Shown: positions 37,301-40,964 of the stretch, one piece after another
Numbering within the stretch: position 1 is the stretch's first letter
Layout: each line of letters starts with the position of its first letter
Source of the DNA: Rhyzopertha dominica
Taxonomy: Eukaryota > Arthropoda > Insecta > Coleoptera > Bostrichidae
Reading direction: 5' to 3'
Assembly (NCBI GenBank): GCA_025024175.1
Contig: QCXZ01000053.1
Span: 5,890,001-5,954,000, forward strand
Length of the DNA stretch: 64,000 nucleotides
Made by a program: the position numbers and the translations under genes
Notes under the pieces: model-generated
What the model was told of the DNA's origin: nothing
The model's database searches: none
What the model saw: only the letters and a program-made list of their open reading frames with translations

Positions 37301-38047
37301 TGATTCAATTTGCAGCGGTTTTTTAATTCAGTCGATATTTTCCTAAAATCTTTAAAAACGGCCCATTTAAAAATCATATTTTGGTTACAAACATAATATA
37401 TTTTTCCTTAAACTTGAACACATACATACGAGTACATAATGTCATACACATCTATAAATCAACAGATTTTTGCAATTAATAATTAATTCGTAGATATATA
37501 CATATCAAAAAATGCAAAATGTGTAACACATAAAATTCACATCAAAAATAGTTTTTAGTTGTTAGAACATATAGGTACCAGAAATGTAATTATTTTTTAG
37601 CAAAACAGGAATCCAAAGTTGACTGTTTAATGCACTGACTGCGCTTAAGCTCAGCCCTTTCTTTAAACTGCCTGAGTAATAAAATCTCATGTAGAGGCAT
37701 TTTGTTTTATTCTGCCCATTTTAGGCACCAAGAAAATACTTCAACAGCTTCTTCATTTTTTATAATAGCAACCCATAAACAAGAATCATCATCAGTATCA
37801 GACAAAATCCCATTTCCAGCATTTTCTACTGGCCAGTTTTCAATTATTAATTAAATATATTTCCTACACTGTTTGCTTATTTCATATTTTCTGATAGATG
37901 CCAAACTACGCCACTTCCATCTTGCCAACACAGCACCAGGGGTCGCCGGTAGGAGCTGTACACGAAATCGAATCAGACGGAGACAGTGTGGCAGATTTAC
38001 CGCTAAACTTGGTCTCCACTCAAATGGCGGAAACAGAGACGCACTAA
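307..38047 (+). CDS. GATAd: ZAD-GATA transcription factor, GATAd-like (5' end outside window)
   Basis: Six coding exons join in frame: 307-459, 30769-31266, 33151-33588, 35556-35781, 35939-36075 and 37898-38047. All introns are GT-AG; the junctions are phase 0 except the phase-1 junction between exons 4 and 5. The visible protein has 533 residues: the C-terminal half of a zinc-finger-associated domain (residues 1-51), a proline- and acid-rich region (52-363), one GATA zinc finger of form C-x2-C-x17-C-x2-C (about 376-400) followed by a basic tail, and an acidic C-terminus. GATA factors bind WGATAR sites in nuclear DNA, and ZADs dimerise. The single finger and its basic extension point to insect GATAd rather than two-finger pannier or serpent; that orthology is inference. 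The start codon and the first ZAD cysteine pair lie upstream of the window. The terminal exon is duplicated. Confidence 0.85.
754..2437 (+). mobile_element. Long-TIR Tc1/mariner-type element, degraded (family L, copy 1)
   Basis: The left end (tacagggtcgctgcaaag) and following 200 bases match, in inverse orientation, a block ending near 2437; the outermost bases of the right end are lost. The same terminal blocks recur at 10.6, 34.8, 49.7 and 56.8 kb. A segment of about 380 bases at 934-1316 interrupts the left repeat and looks like a later insertion. Transposase remains lie between the arms. Confidence 0.75.
1431..2167 (+). pseudogene. Transposase remains of family L copy 1
   Basis: Frame pieces encode an N-terminal helix-turn-helix region ([14 protein letters not shown], then GRPKIAT), a block like [14 protein letters not shown] holding the first catalytic Asp, and [10 protein letters not shown] holding the second. 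Stops and frameshifts separate them and the region of the third Asp is missing. Confidence 0.75.
2438..3080. other. 3' flank of LRR gene
   Basis: AT-rich DNA. On the minus strand it should hold the 3' untranslated region of the LRR gene. No other feature is seen. Confidence 0.5.
3081..24871 (-). CDS. LRR type I transmembrane protein, nested in GATA intron
   Basis: Six minus-strand exons join in frame: 24871-24860, 24805-24457, 10532-10110, 6331-6162, 6110-5874 and 3284-3081, all GT-AG, with junction phases 0,1,1,0,0. They total 1395 nt and 464 residues from ATG to TAA. Residues 1-17 ([17 protein letters not shown]) form a signal peptide that is split by intron 1. A Cys cluster CSRCKC follows, like an LRR N-cap, then about eight to nine leucine-rich repeats ([36 protein letters not shown]). 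A four-Cys LRR C-cap follows ([11 protein letters not shown] to DIC), then a transmembrane helix at about 416-435 and a short tail of about 29 residues. The family acts at the cell surface in adhesion or recognition; I do not recognise a named orthologue. The whole gene lies in one intron of the opposite-strand GATA gene. Confidence 0.85.
3721..3793 (+). tRNA. tRNA-like sequence, possible Ala(AGC), probably a pseudogene
   Basis: A good T-arm (ccggg ttcgatt cccgg, 3769-3785) follows an anticodon-arm-like hairpin (tttga ctagcaa ttaaa) whose loop would read AGC, and a D-arm-like hairpin gtgc/gcac with a short loop. The acceptor strands gactttg and tcaaatc pair poorly and the A box is incomplete, so it is more likely a decayed tRNA or tRNA-derived repeat than a working gene. 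Confidence 0.3.
3794..5366. other. LRR gene last intron, featureless part
   Basis: AT-rich intron. A 120-codon frame at 4155-4517 has no recognisable content and overlaps an equally open antisense frame, so it is treated as chance. Confidence 0.5.
5367..5707. mobile_element. Short non-autonomous element with inverted ends
   Basis: tacagggtgatctataa at the left and its complement ttatagatcaccctgta at the right bound about 340 bases without coding content. It lies in the last intron of the LRR gene. A TA lies at each edge. Confidence 0.6.
6362..7678 (-). mobile_element. mariner element, copy 1
   Basis: The element is 1317 bp with perfect 32-bp terminal inverted repeats (starting cgaggcatgttttttaag at 6362, mirrored at 7678), flanked by TA on both sides (6360-6361 and 7679-7680). 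Size, TA target and transposase place it in the mariner (DD34D) group. It lies in intron 3 of the LRR gene, only 30 bases from the exon 4 acceptor. Confidence 0.93.
6460..7525 (-). pseudogene. mariner transposase, disrupted by a 14-bp deletion
   Basis: Two overlapping minus-strand frames together cover the transposase: an N-terminal helix-turn-helix part from [10 protein letters not shown], and a C-terminal part with LLHDNARPH and [13 protein letters not shown], the second and third catalytic Asp 34 residues apart. Compared with the copy at 55.5 kb, 14 bases are missing around 7025, which shifts the frame and removes the first catalytic Asp in the TGDETW block. Confidence 0.9.
7798..7966 (-). 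mobile_element. 3' tail of a non-LTR element
   Basis: Read on the minus strand, the segment ends with aataaagtcgattattatta, the same kind of polyadenylation signal plus ATT tail seen at 24040-24057. No coding part is present. Confidence 0.45.
7967..9560 (-). pseudogene. Dispersed cysteine-rich gene family, broken copy 1
   Basis: Minus-strand pieces in order: [17 protein letters not shown] (about 9400), [19 protein letters not shown], a stretch with [23 protein letters not shown] and [10 protein letters not shown] (8621-8331), then the end of the gene after an internal deletion of about 120 bases at 8340. Its last 280 bases (7967-8250) match those of copy 2, so the repeated unit includes sequence beyond the coding part. 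I recognise the blocks as a multi-copy family of uncharacterised insect proteins; no function is known to me. Confidence 0.65.
9561..10109. other. LRR gene intron 3, featureless part
   Basis: No coding block or repeat recognised between the broken gene copy and LRR exon 3. Confidence 0.5.
10612..11773 (-). mobile_element. Long-TIR Tc1/mariner-type element (family L, copy 2)
   Basis: Both ends carry the family's long repeats (about 220-250 bases; tagaaccagcaggatatttc at the left, its complement near 11750). Between them, minus-strand remains at about 11450-11093 encode [24 protein letters not shown] and an end like [11 protein letters not shown]. The N-terminal half of the transposase is deleted. 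By counting, 41 residues separate the last two Asp. It lies in intron 2 of the LRR gene. Confidence 0.78.
11774..13033. other. LRR gene intron 2 before the Penelope-like insertion
   Basis: AT-rich DNA with only the short unknown frame at 12249-12494. No other feature is seen. Confidence 0.5.
12249..12494 (+). other. Short ORF of unknown nature, possible LINE scrap
   Basis: The 81-residue frame is Lys/Gln-rich and ends [13 protein letters not shown] phrase like NELIKYG also occurs in LINE reverse transcriptases, but no neighbouring RT block is visible. I do not recognise a host gene. Confidence 0.2.
13034..13047 (+). repeat. Target-site duplication, left side of Penelope-like insertion
   Basis: The 14 bases attatattcttatt match 22326-22339 exactly, and the flanking bases differ on the outer sides. 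Confidence 0.7.
13179..13213 (-). ncRNA. Hammerhead-ribozyme-like motif, inverted copy
   Basis: The reverse complement carries the same stem and GAAACGTC core downstream of the inverted, truncated ORF. Confidence 0.42.
13531..15641 (-). pseudogene. Inverted 5'-truncated Penelope-like ORF with a frameshift
   Basis: On the minus strand the frame begins at LPTNILQQ (about residue 114 of the full protein) at 15641 and ends at 13531. A run of six A replaces five A at 15211-15216, shifting the frame between NNIKLQK and the RT core; past the shift the RT and GIY-YIG parts match the direct copies. The missing N-terminus and the frameshift make it non-functional. Confidence 0.88.
15638..16016 (+). 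pseudogene. 5'-truncated Penelope-like ORF, GIY-YIG end only
   Basis: This direct-orientation fragment starts at the inversion junction, at the codon for K in HKPINTT, and keeps only the last 125 or so residues including the GIY-YIG endonuclease and the stop. It is followed by the 3' non-coding part of the unit and then by the full copies. Confidence 0.88.
16334..16368 (+). ncRNA. Hammerhead-ribozyme-like motif of Penelope-like element
   Basis: A six-base stem (ggtgga 16343-16348 with tccacc 16355-16360) closes a six-base loop and is followed at once by GAAACGTC, matching the GAAA core strand, the tiny stem III and the GUC cleavage triplet of the minimal hammerheads described in Penelope-like elements. 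The 5' core strand (cttgaaaaa) departs from CTGANGA, so activity is uncertain. Confidence 0.45.
16514..18952 (+). CDS. Penelope-like reverse transcriptase / GIY-YIG endonuclease, full copy 1
   Basis: An intact reading frame of 812 residues. It has an N-terminal basic region, then RT blocks: PKIHK with [15 protein letters not shown] (about residue 417), [10 protein letters not shown], and the active-site box YVDD at about 514. A GIY-YIG endonuclease follows at about 709-790, containing [22 protein letters not shown] and a glutamate in LLLEMI. The paired cysteines before YIG are typical of the Penelope class. The enzyme nicks the target and copies element RNA at the break. The gene is very A-rich on the coding strand, unlike host exons. 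No stop or frameshift is seen, so the copy could be active. Confidence 0.93.
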   Translation: MNFFGNIRTIYGNQTIQLLRKYNKNSKKEANMHNRKIFLLKCRQHSIIPKFLQLRLKHITFQCKYLHYMYHKITKEYIKKVINLLIKQTISTHNNIIKQIDQIKHKLAQTLPTNILQQFYNSQNIIISKHFQKVKNKNILKLKTLQQIQNKQPKTEILKKQINESKWFKNISNTNIPKNIIDILKYGQNYALPILTHNQIPTHNIITNIETITKHIEPNETNNIRNKITQTITHHINKIKQEEKRQNNIKLQKQIHITKQFIKNNQQITILKPDKSNMTLVINTTEYDTKMNDLLNDEKTYKKIEKDITNTTQRKNNEIIKNWKNKKYITEQIAAQLTTYNALAPKIYGQPKIHKQNIPLRPIINNIQSPSYKISKFIGNIISNIIGKNNYYIKNSFEFKNKIENLKIPNNHIMVSLDVKSLYTNIPITEIEPLINKNWNKIEEFTTIPKDELIKALKFTIQTNYFQFKNNFYIQLDGMAMGSPISGTIAQLYMEDLEETILNKLNYVHFYTRYVDDLFLIIPNNKTNDVLTYFNSFHNKIQFTIEIEKNYTINYLDLTLIREHNKIVTKWFNKPTSTGRYLNNESNHHPTQKRNIIKNIIKRAIILTHPKHRPNIIKKAQYFLTQNNYPIKLIKSITKSIIINIYNKHKLKQHPIKNNTYVSVPYIPKLSQKIQHILKPHNITISHKPINTTKQFFTKLKTKTAKELMTHTIYKIPCNNCDKIYIGQTKQYLKERIKQHKNYNNNQQTALRKHEIEKQHHFNYDNTKIITTEKHTQKRLLLEMIHIQKNINKAVNNRNDIEGLSSIYHNII
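19270..19304 (+). ncRNA. Hammerhead-ribozyme-like motif, second unit
   Basis: Identical to the motif at 16334-16368: stem ggtgga/tccacc followed by GAAACGTC, between the two full copies. Confidence 0.45.
19449..21887 (+). CDS. Penelope-like reverse transcriptase / GIY-YIG endonuclease, full copy 2
   Basis: An 812-residue frame with the same protein sequence as the copy at 16514-18952, lying 2935 bp downstream in the same orientation. All RT and GIY-YIG motifs are present. The 496 bases between the two frames are the repeated non-coding part of the unit. The only length difference seen in the repeated non-coding part is one base in an A-run, so the copies are either very young or an assembly expansion. 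Confidence 0.93.
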   Translation: MNFFGNIRTIYGNQTIQLLRKYNKNSKKEANMHNRKIFLLKCRQHSIIPKFLQLRLKHITFQCKYLHYMYHKITKEYIKKVINLLIKQTISTHNNIIKQIDQIKHKLAQTLPTNILQQFYNSQNIIISKHFQKVKNKNILKLKTLQQIQNKQPKTEILKKQINESKWFKNISNTNIPKNIIDILKYGQNYALPILTHNQIPTHNIITNIETITKHIEPNETNNIRNKITQTITHHINKIKQEEKRQNNIKLQKQIHITKQFIKNNQQITILKPDKSNMTLVINTTEYDTKMNDLLNDEKTYKKIEKDITNTTQRKNNEIIKNWKNKKYITEQIAAQLTTYNALAPKIYGQPKIHKQNIPLRPIINNIQSPSYKISKFIGNIISNIIGKNNYYIKNSFEFKNKIENLKIPNNHIMVSLDVKSLYTNIPITEIEPLINKNWNKIEEFTTIPKDELIKALKFTIQTNYFQFKNNFYIQLDGMAMGSPISGTIAQLYMEDLEETILNKLNYVHFYTRYVDDLFLIIPNNKTNDVLTYFNSFHNKIQFTIEIEKNYTINYLDLTLIREHNKIVTKWFNKPTSTGRYLNNESNHHPTQKRNIIKNIIKRAIILTHPKHRPNIIKKAQYFLTQNNYPIKLIKSITKSIIINIYNKHKLKQHPIKNNTYVSVPYIPKLSQKIQHILKPHNITISHKPINTTKQFFTKLKTKTAKELMTHTIYKIPCNNCDKIYIGQTKQYLKERIKQHKNYNNNQQTALRKHEIEKQHHFNYDNTKIITTEKHTQKRLLLEMIHIQKNINKAVNNRNDIEGLSSIYHNII
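22205..22239 (+). ncRNA. Hammerhead-ribozyme-like motif, last unit
   Basis: Identical stem and GAAACGTC core, near the 3' end of the insertion. Confidence 0.45.
22326..22339 (+). repeat. Target-site duplication, right side of Penelope-like insertion
   Basis: The 14 bases attatattcttatt match 13034-13047. The repeat starts directly after the terminal TATATAT tract of the last copy, so the exact boundary could move by one or two bases. Confidence 0.7.
22340..22889. other. Spacer between Penelope-like complex and LINE
   Basis: Nothing recognised. Confidence 0.5.
22890..24057 (+). mobile_element. 5'-truncated non-LTR retrotransposon (Jockey/I-like)
   Basis: The element keeps the C-terminal half of its reverse transcriptase frame and a 3' end with taaataaagattattatta, a short ATT tail. 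The 5' part, including any endonuclease, is missing, as is usual for target-primed insertion. It lies in intron 2 of the LRR gene just beyond the Penelope-like complex. Confidence 0.85.
22910..23947 (+). pseudogene. Non-LTR reverse transcriptase, C-terminal half
   Basis: An open frame of 345 residues begins inside the RT domain: [18 protein letters not shown], then the active-site box FADDLKIF (about residue 75), LGLNPDKCK, and a C-terminal region with YCSLIWSPY. Since the start of RT and all upstream domains are missing, the frame is a truncated remnant although it has no stop. Confidence 0.85.
24872..25561. other. Upstream region of the LRR gene
   Basis: Should contain the 5' untranslated region and promoter of the minus-strand LRR gene. 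No clear core-promoter motif could be assigned by eye. Several N bases are present. Confidence 0.4.
25562..27320 (+). mobile_element. Tc1/mariner-type element with about 200-bp terminal inverted repeats
   Basis: The left 200 bases (from agagtataacagcgtaat to about 25765) are repeated in inverse at about 27125-27320, with few mismatches and N bases in the left arm. The transposase lies between. The outer limits are uncertain by some tens of bases. It lies in the long GATA intron, just upstream of the LRR gene's first exon. Confidence 0.85.
25970..27018 (+). pseudogene. Tc1/mariner-superfamily transposase with one frameshift
   Basis: An N-terminal frame from [13 protein letters not shown] (25970) with a helix-turn-helix region ([16 protein letters not shown]) goes out of frame near 26140-26160; the second frame continues from there to TAA at 27018. 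The catalytic blocks [21 protein letters not shown] and [13 protein letters not shown] are intact; 42 residues separate the last two Asp by my count. Only one indel breaks it, so it is a young copy. Confidence 0.85.
27421..28580 (-). pseudogene. Dispersed cysteine-rich gene family, broken copy 2
   Basis: The minus strand carries [20 protein letters not shown] (28209 downwards), FVGPQIREL, then [20 protein letters not shown] and [12 protein letters not shown] (27954 downwards), and the same 3' flank as copy 1. It keeps the segment deleted in copy 1 but lacks about 40 bases that copy 1 has near 27945, so the two decayed independently. Confidence 0.68.
28581..29819. other. GATA intron, featureless part
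   Basis: AT-rich DNA without a recognised gene, repeat or coding block. Confidence 0.5.
29820..30328 (-). pseudogene. Transposon 5' end with N-terminal transposase fragment
   Basis: On the minus strand the sequence starts tacaggatgtttcacgaatg at 30328, a likely element end, and encodes [17 protein letters not shown] and [11 protein letters not shown], the N-terminal helix-turn-helix of a Tc1/mariner-superfamily transposase, then [15 protein letters not shown]. It stops near 29826. Several N bases lie inside. The catalytic part is absent. Confidence 0.7.
30329..30768. other. GATA intron immediately before exon 30769
   Basis: Slightly GC-richer near 30600-30690 but no coding block recognised; ends in the polypyrimidine tract and acceptor tttctttcag. 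Confidence 0.5.
30769..31266 (+). CDS. GATAd: GATA gene exon: proline/acid-rich region with CtBP-type motif
   Basis: The exon lies between the acceptor tttctttcag and the donor cacag|gtgagc, 166 codons, phase 0 at both ends. GC content and codon use are clearly higher than in the surrounding intron. It encodes a low-complexity Pro/Ser/Glu-rich segment with PADLSNK at 31126-31146, which fits the PxDLSxK motif that recruits the co-repressor CtBP, and two possible SUMO sites (CKVEPE and YIKEE). No folded domain is recognised. Confidence 0.8.
31267..31606. other. GATA intron after exon 31266
   Basis: Begins with the donor gtgagc; nothing else recognised. Confidence 0.5.
31607..32612. repeat. Fold-back array of about 270-bp units
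   Basis: Two direct units begin at about 31607 and 31871 (each starting ctacaat.agct/gtta and containing gaatttgatggtgtttac), a third starts at 32151 and is cut short, and from about 32185 to 32612 the same units run in the opposite direction. The array ends gtgaacaccctgtata. No coding potential is seen. Confidence 0.75.
32710..33043 (+). pseudogene. Dispersed cysteine-rich gene family, N-terminal fragment (copy 3)
   Basis: The plus strand encodes KFCCICGKY and [15 protein letters not shown], two Cys-x2-Cys pairs about 45 residues apart, then one in-frame TGA at 32914, then [20 protein letters not shown] and a stop. The PMVWRE and DCYFC blocks match those of copy 1. The paired-cysteine layout resembles a ZAD, but homology is not shown. 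Confidence 0.65.
33151..33588 (+). CDS. GATAd: GATA gene exon: linker region upstream of the zinc finger
   Basis: Acceptor tattttccag and donor aag|gtatgt bound 146 codons in phase 0. The exon is GC-rich compared with its flanks. It encodes a stretch containing [15 protein letters not shown] and ending at [11 protein letters not shown] recognise no catalytic or structural domain; by position it is the region before the GATA finger. Confidence 0.8.
33785..34680. repeat. Long inverted repeat (hairpin element)
   Basis: The ends aggtcatcctgttaaccc and gggttaacgggatgacct are inverted copies, and the arms can be followed inwards for roughly 400 bases with moderate divergence and some internal rearrangement. 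The centre is near 34200-34390. It has no coding content and lies in the intron before the GATA-finger exon. Confidence 0.75.
34823..35495 (+). mobile_element. Long-TIR Tc1/mariner-type element, deletion derivative (family L, copy 3)
   Basis: The left arm is cut short at 34930 and joined directly to the C-terminal transposase part, which reads [17 protein letters not shown] to [11 protein letters not shown] (to 35165), followed by the right arm. It lies in the intron just upstream of the GATA-finger exon, whose acceptor is about 60 bases beyond its end. Confidence 0.78.
35556..35781 (+). CDS. GATAd: GATA gene exon: single GATA-type zinc finger
   Basis: The exon starts after the acceptor cttttcag and ends at aga a|gtaagg (phase 1). 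It encodes CTNC, 17 residues containing IWRR, then [12 protein letters not shown], the canonical C-x2-C-x17-C-x2-C GATA zinc finger. The basic tail ([14 protein letters not shown]) normally contacts DNA beside the finger. All four zinc ligands are intact. The exon sits only about 60 bases downstream of a transposon remnant. Confidence 0.93.
35939..36075 (+). CDS. GATAd: GATA gene exon: region after the zinc finger
   Basis: The acceptor is tttttttcag and the donor acgcag|gtaaat. It enters in phase 1, completing a serine codon begun in the previous exon, and leaves in phase 0. It encodes [10 protein letters not shown] followed by a predicted helix ([17 protein letters not shown]). The phase agreement on both sides is strong support for this exon. 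Confidence 0.8.
36076..36396. other. GATA intron before the duplicated block
   Basis: Begins with the donor gtaaat; AT-rich, nothing else recognised. Confidence 0.5.
37590..37841 (-). pseudogene. pogo/Tigger-like transposase C-terminal remnant, copy 1
   Basis: The minus strand reads about 83 codons with a single internal stop: an acidic part (SDTDDDSC), then [18 protein letters not shown], ending [10 protein letters not shown] before TAA. The acidic segment and basic HEILLLR helix recall the C-terminus of pogo/Tigger transposases; this is recognition from memory. It sits 56 bases upstream of the terminal GATA exon. Confidence 0.5.
37898..38047 (+). CDS. GATAd: GATA gene terminal exon, copy 1
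   Basis: The exon follows the acceptor ttttctgatag and reads 49 codons to TAA in phase 0, continuing the frame from 36075. It encodes [16 protein letters not shown] and an acidic C-terminus ending in ETETH. It lies inside the 2917-bp tandem duplication, so an identical exon occurs downstream; either can supply the C-terminus. Confidence 0.75.
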   Translation: MPNYATSILPTQHQGSPVGAVHEIESDGDSVADLPLNLVSTQMAETETH

Positions 38048-39080
38048 TGTCTCTCACACGATGAGTGAGAAGAACGGCTCTCTATATTTTTTTTTGTTGT
38101 ACTGTATAATCATGGCGAGTAATATTTTCAAGCACAAAAGTATTGGATGACAGCCGAATTGTTGTCTGTGAAGTTGTAAAATTTTCGTGAAGAAATCTAC
38201 ACAGTTGAAAAGGGTGACATCTCATTTTTTATTATTTAGTTTAAGGCCATTGCAAATGTTTTTGTGCTTAAAAAGCTCACTATGTTAAGTACTTACTCAG
38301 AGAACAAAATACTCACTATCTTTTTTTTATCATGCAAGTAATACTTAATCTGGTTTAGTACTCATACTTTTTGACACTGAATGTGATATTTTCAGCTATA
38401 ATAATAATAATAATTTTTACCCCCTCATTCGTCCGTCTTAACGAGATACCTATTTGGGTAACCAAAATGCACTATGATAGATTTAATGCCAGTACTCAGT
38501 CCCTCACATTTAATTATACTCACTTTATTTAATTCTCTCTAATCTGTGCAATAAGGATGGAGAGTATAAAAATTTGGTGGCTTTGTTCCAGTGATTATTA
38601 GGTTTTAAATTCGAAAAAGGAAACTTTTTGTTTTTTGATGCTATCTTTTCCTCCTATTGCACAAAATTACATGTAAGTTGTATTCTTCTGTAAGATAGTT
38701 TTACGAGAAACTGATCGGTCTGTTTTATGTCCTTTACTATCAAAAATTAATACTCATTTTGTGCCCTATTGCTCCTTAATTATTATTTACATAGAAAATT
38801 TATATTTATACAAAACTTTTAATTTATGCGCCCCTTGACCAGTATACTTTAGTATTTTTATACCAATGTTACATTTTTAATATTATGTAGTGTGTACATA
38901 GAAGCTTCTGAAGGTTTAATGATTTCTTCACATAGAAAAGAACGTCTTCACATCATTTTTGTACTTTATTTTTAATTTAAGGTTTTGATAACATTTTTTA
39001 AGTTTAGGAGTGAGTTTTTATATATCTAATTTTGTATTGGCTTCCGAAATTATAACCTCGTCCTCTCTAAGCACTGCATT

Positions 39081-39158
39081 CGTAGGCCTCTGGACGAGCG
39101 AAAGAAGGCAACAATAATTAACAGATCTCGATATACATCAGACGTCTAGACGCCTACG
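39081..39158. other. Hairpin in 3' flank of GATA terminal exon
   Basis: cgtaggcctctggacg (39081-39096) and cgtctagacgcctacg (39143-39158) are inverted with two mismatches in 16. The same hairpin is present at 41998-42075 in the duplicate unit. It is GC-rich compared with its surroundings. Confidence 0.4.
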
Positions 39159-40506
39159 ATTTGTTTTTAGCGTAGAATGTAACCCAGTAGTATTAACATT
39201 GCGAGTGATATTTCTCTAACGTATTTAACTTTAATTTTATTTTGACACTTAACTTATTTGAGGAAACCCAAAATCAGTATTTGTATACCTTTTTATACTT
39301 ATTTTTAGTTTTTTTTGATAACCCCGATACAAAAGTTTGAAGTTTTTTCAGACACTTGAAGTGTTTATCAATTGTCTAACTTCCACATCCAACAGATGGG
39401 AAGTATTGTATCGCTAAAAAAAATGTCAAAAATTTTTATATGCTCGTTTGCTTTAAAATGGTGGAAACGTAAAAAAAAACAAAATTTGAGTAGAAAAATT
39501 TCTTGTCTGTGTCTGTGGTTTTGTTTGTGACACGATAACTTTCGAAAGACTTAATATATGAACTTGAAATTTGGCATACGTATAAATCTCACCTACCCAA
39601 AGTAAGTAGGGGTAAGTAGGGAAGGGGGCGAAATTGGGGAGTAACTACCCTTTTTGCCAATTTTTATTTTTTATTTTTCATTCGTTTTAGTATGTGATTA
39701 GTAGTATAAGTGCGAGTAATATTCGTCCTTATAAATTTTCGCTGCAGCAAATTGTTTAGAAGATATTAGCCAAAAAGCGTCACTTAAAGAAAACGGTTTT
39801 TCCTAAATATCTCCAAATACATTTAATATATTCAAAAAATGAGAGTACCATCAGGTAGGAAATAAAATATCTTATAAAAAGTGTCTTAGAAAATTTATCC
39901 AAAATTTTGACATTGACGAAATATTTCCAAAAAACGTATTGAACTTTGTTTGTATGATTTTTTTAATATTTTGGTATTATATAGAAAATCAAATTTCTGA
40001 TCGGAAGGCACTCTTGTAATTTTTTGTTAAGTTAATACTTTTCGAGTTATTTGGAAAAAAAGATTTTAAAAATTTATGTATTTTTGCTAATATCACGAGG
40101 ACCGTTTGTCTTAGAAAAAATGTGTAGAGAGAAAAAATGCTCAAAACCTGATAACTAATCGTATAGTACAAGAAATAAAAACGTTAATGTCATTTTGACA
40201 ATTGGATGTGGAAGTATTGATTCAATTTGCAGCGGTTTTTTAATTCAGTCGATATTTTCCTAAAATCTTTAAAAACGGCCCATTTAAAAATCATATTTTG
40301 GTTACAAACATAATATATTTTTCCTTAAACTTGAACACATACATACGAGTACATAATGTCATACACATCTATAAATCAACAGATTTTTGCAATTAATAAT
40401 TAATTCGTAGATATATACATATCAAAAAATGCAAAATGTGTAACACATAAAATTCACATCAAAAATAGTTTTTAGTTGTTAGAACATATAGGTACCAGAA
40501 ATGTAA

Positions 40507-40758
40507 TTATTTTTTAGCAAAACAGGAATCCAAAGTTGACTGTTTAATGCACTGACTGCGCTTAAGCTCAGCCCTTTCTTTAAACTGCCTGAGTAATAAA
40601 ATCTCATGTAGAGGCATTTTGTTTTATTCTGCCCATTTTAGGCACCAAGAAAATACTTCAACAGCTTCTTCATTTTTTATAATAGCAACCCATAAACAAG
40701 AATCATCATCAGTATCAGACAAAATCCCATTTCCAGCATTTTCTACTGGCCAGTTTTC
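40507..40758 (-). pseudogene. pogo/Tigger-like transposase C-terminal remnant, copy 2
   Basis: Identical remnant in the second tandem-duplication unit, with the same internal stop. Confidence 0.5.
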
Positions 40759-40814
40759 AATTATTAATTAAATATATTTCCTACACTGTTTGCTTATTTC
40801 ATATTTTCTGATAG

Positions 40815-40964
40815 ATGCCAAACTACGCCACTTCCATCTTGCCAACACAGCACCAGGGGTCGCCGGTAGGAGCTGTACACGAAATCGAATCAGACGGAGA
40901 CAGTGTGGCAGATTTACCGCTAAACTTGGTCTCCACTCAAATGGCGGAAACAGAGACGCACTAA
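40815..40964 (+). CDS. GATAd: GATA gene terminal exon, duplicate copy 2
   Basis: This is an identical copy of the exon at 37898-38047, displaced by 2917 bp, with the same acceptor, frame and stop. Splicing to either copy would give the same protein but a different 3' untranslated region. It may be a real recent duplication or an assembly artefact. Confidence 0.55.
   Translation: MPNYATSILPTQHQGSPVGAVHEIESDGDSVADLPLNLVSTQMAETETH

Larger units (their letters stand above)
36397..39313 (+). repeat. Tandem duplication unit 1 (2917 bp)
   Basis: The unit runs from the T-run before gataaccccgatacaaaag to the matching T-run near 39313, and is repeated directly with an offset of 2917 bp. No difference was noticed between units. 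It contains the end of the last GATA intron, the terminal exon, its 3' flank and a pogo-like remnant. The outer edges lie in agtttt tracts, so boundaries are good to a few bases. Confidence 0.9.
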
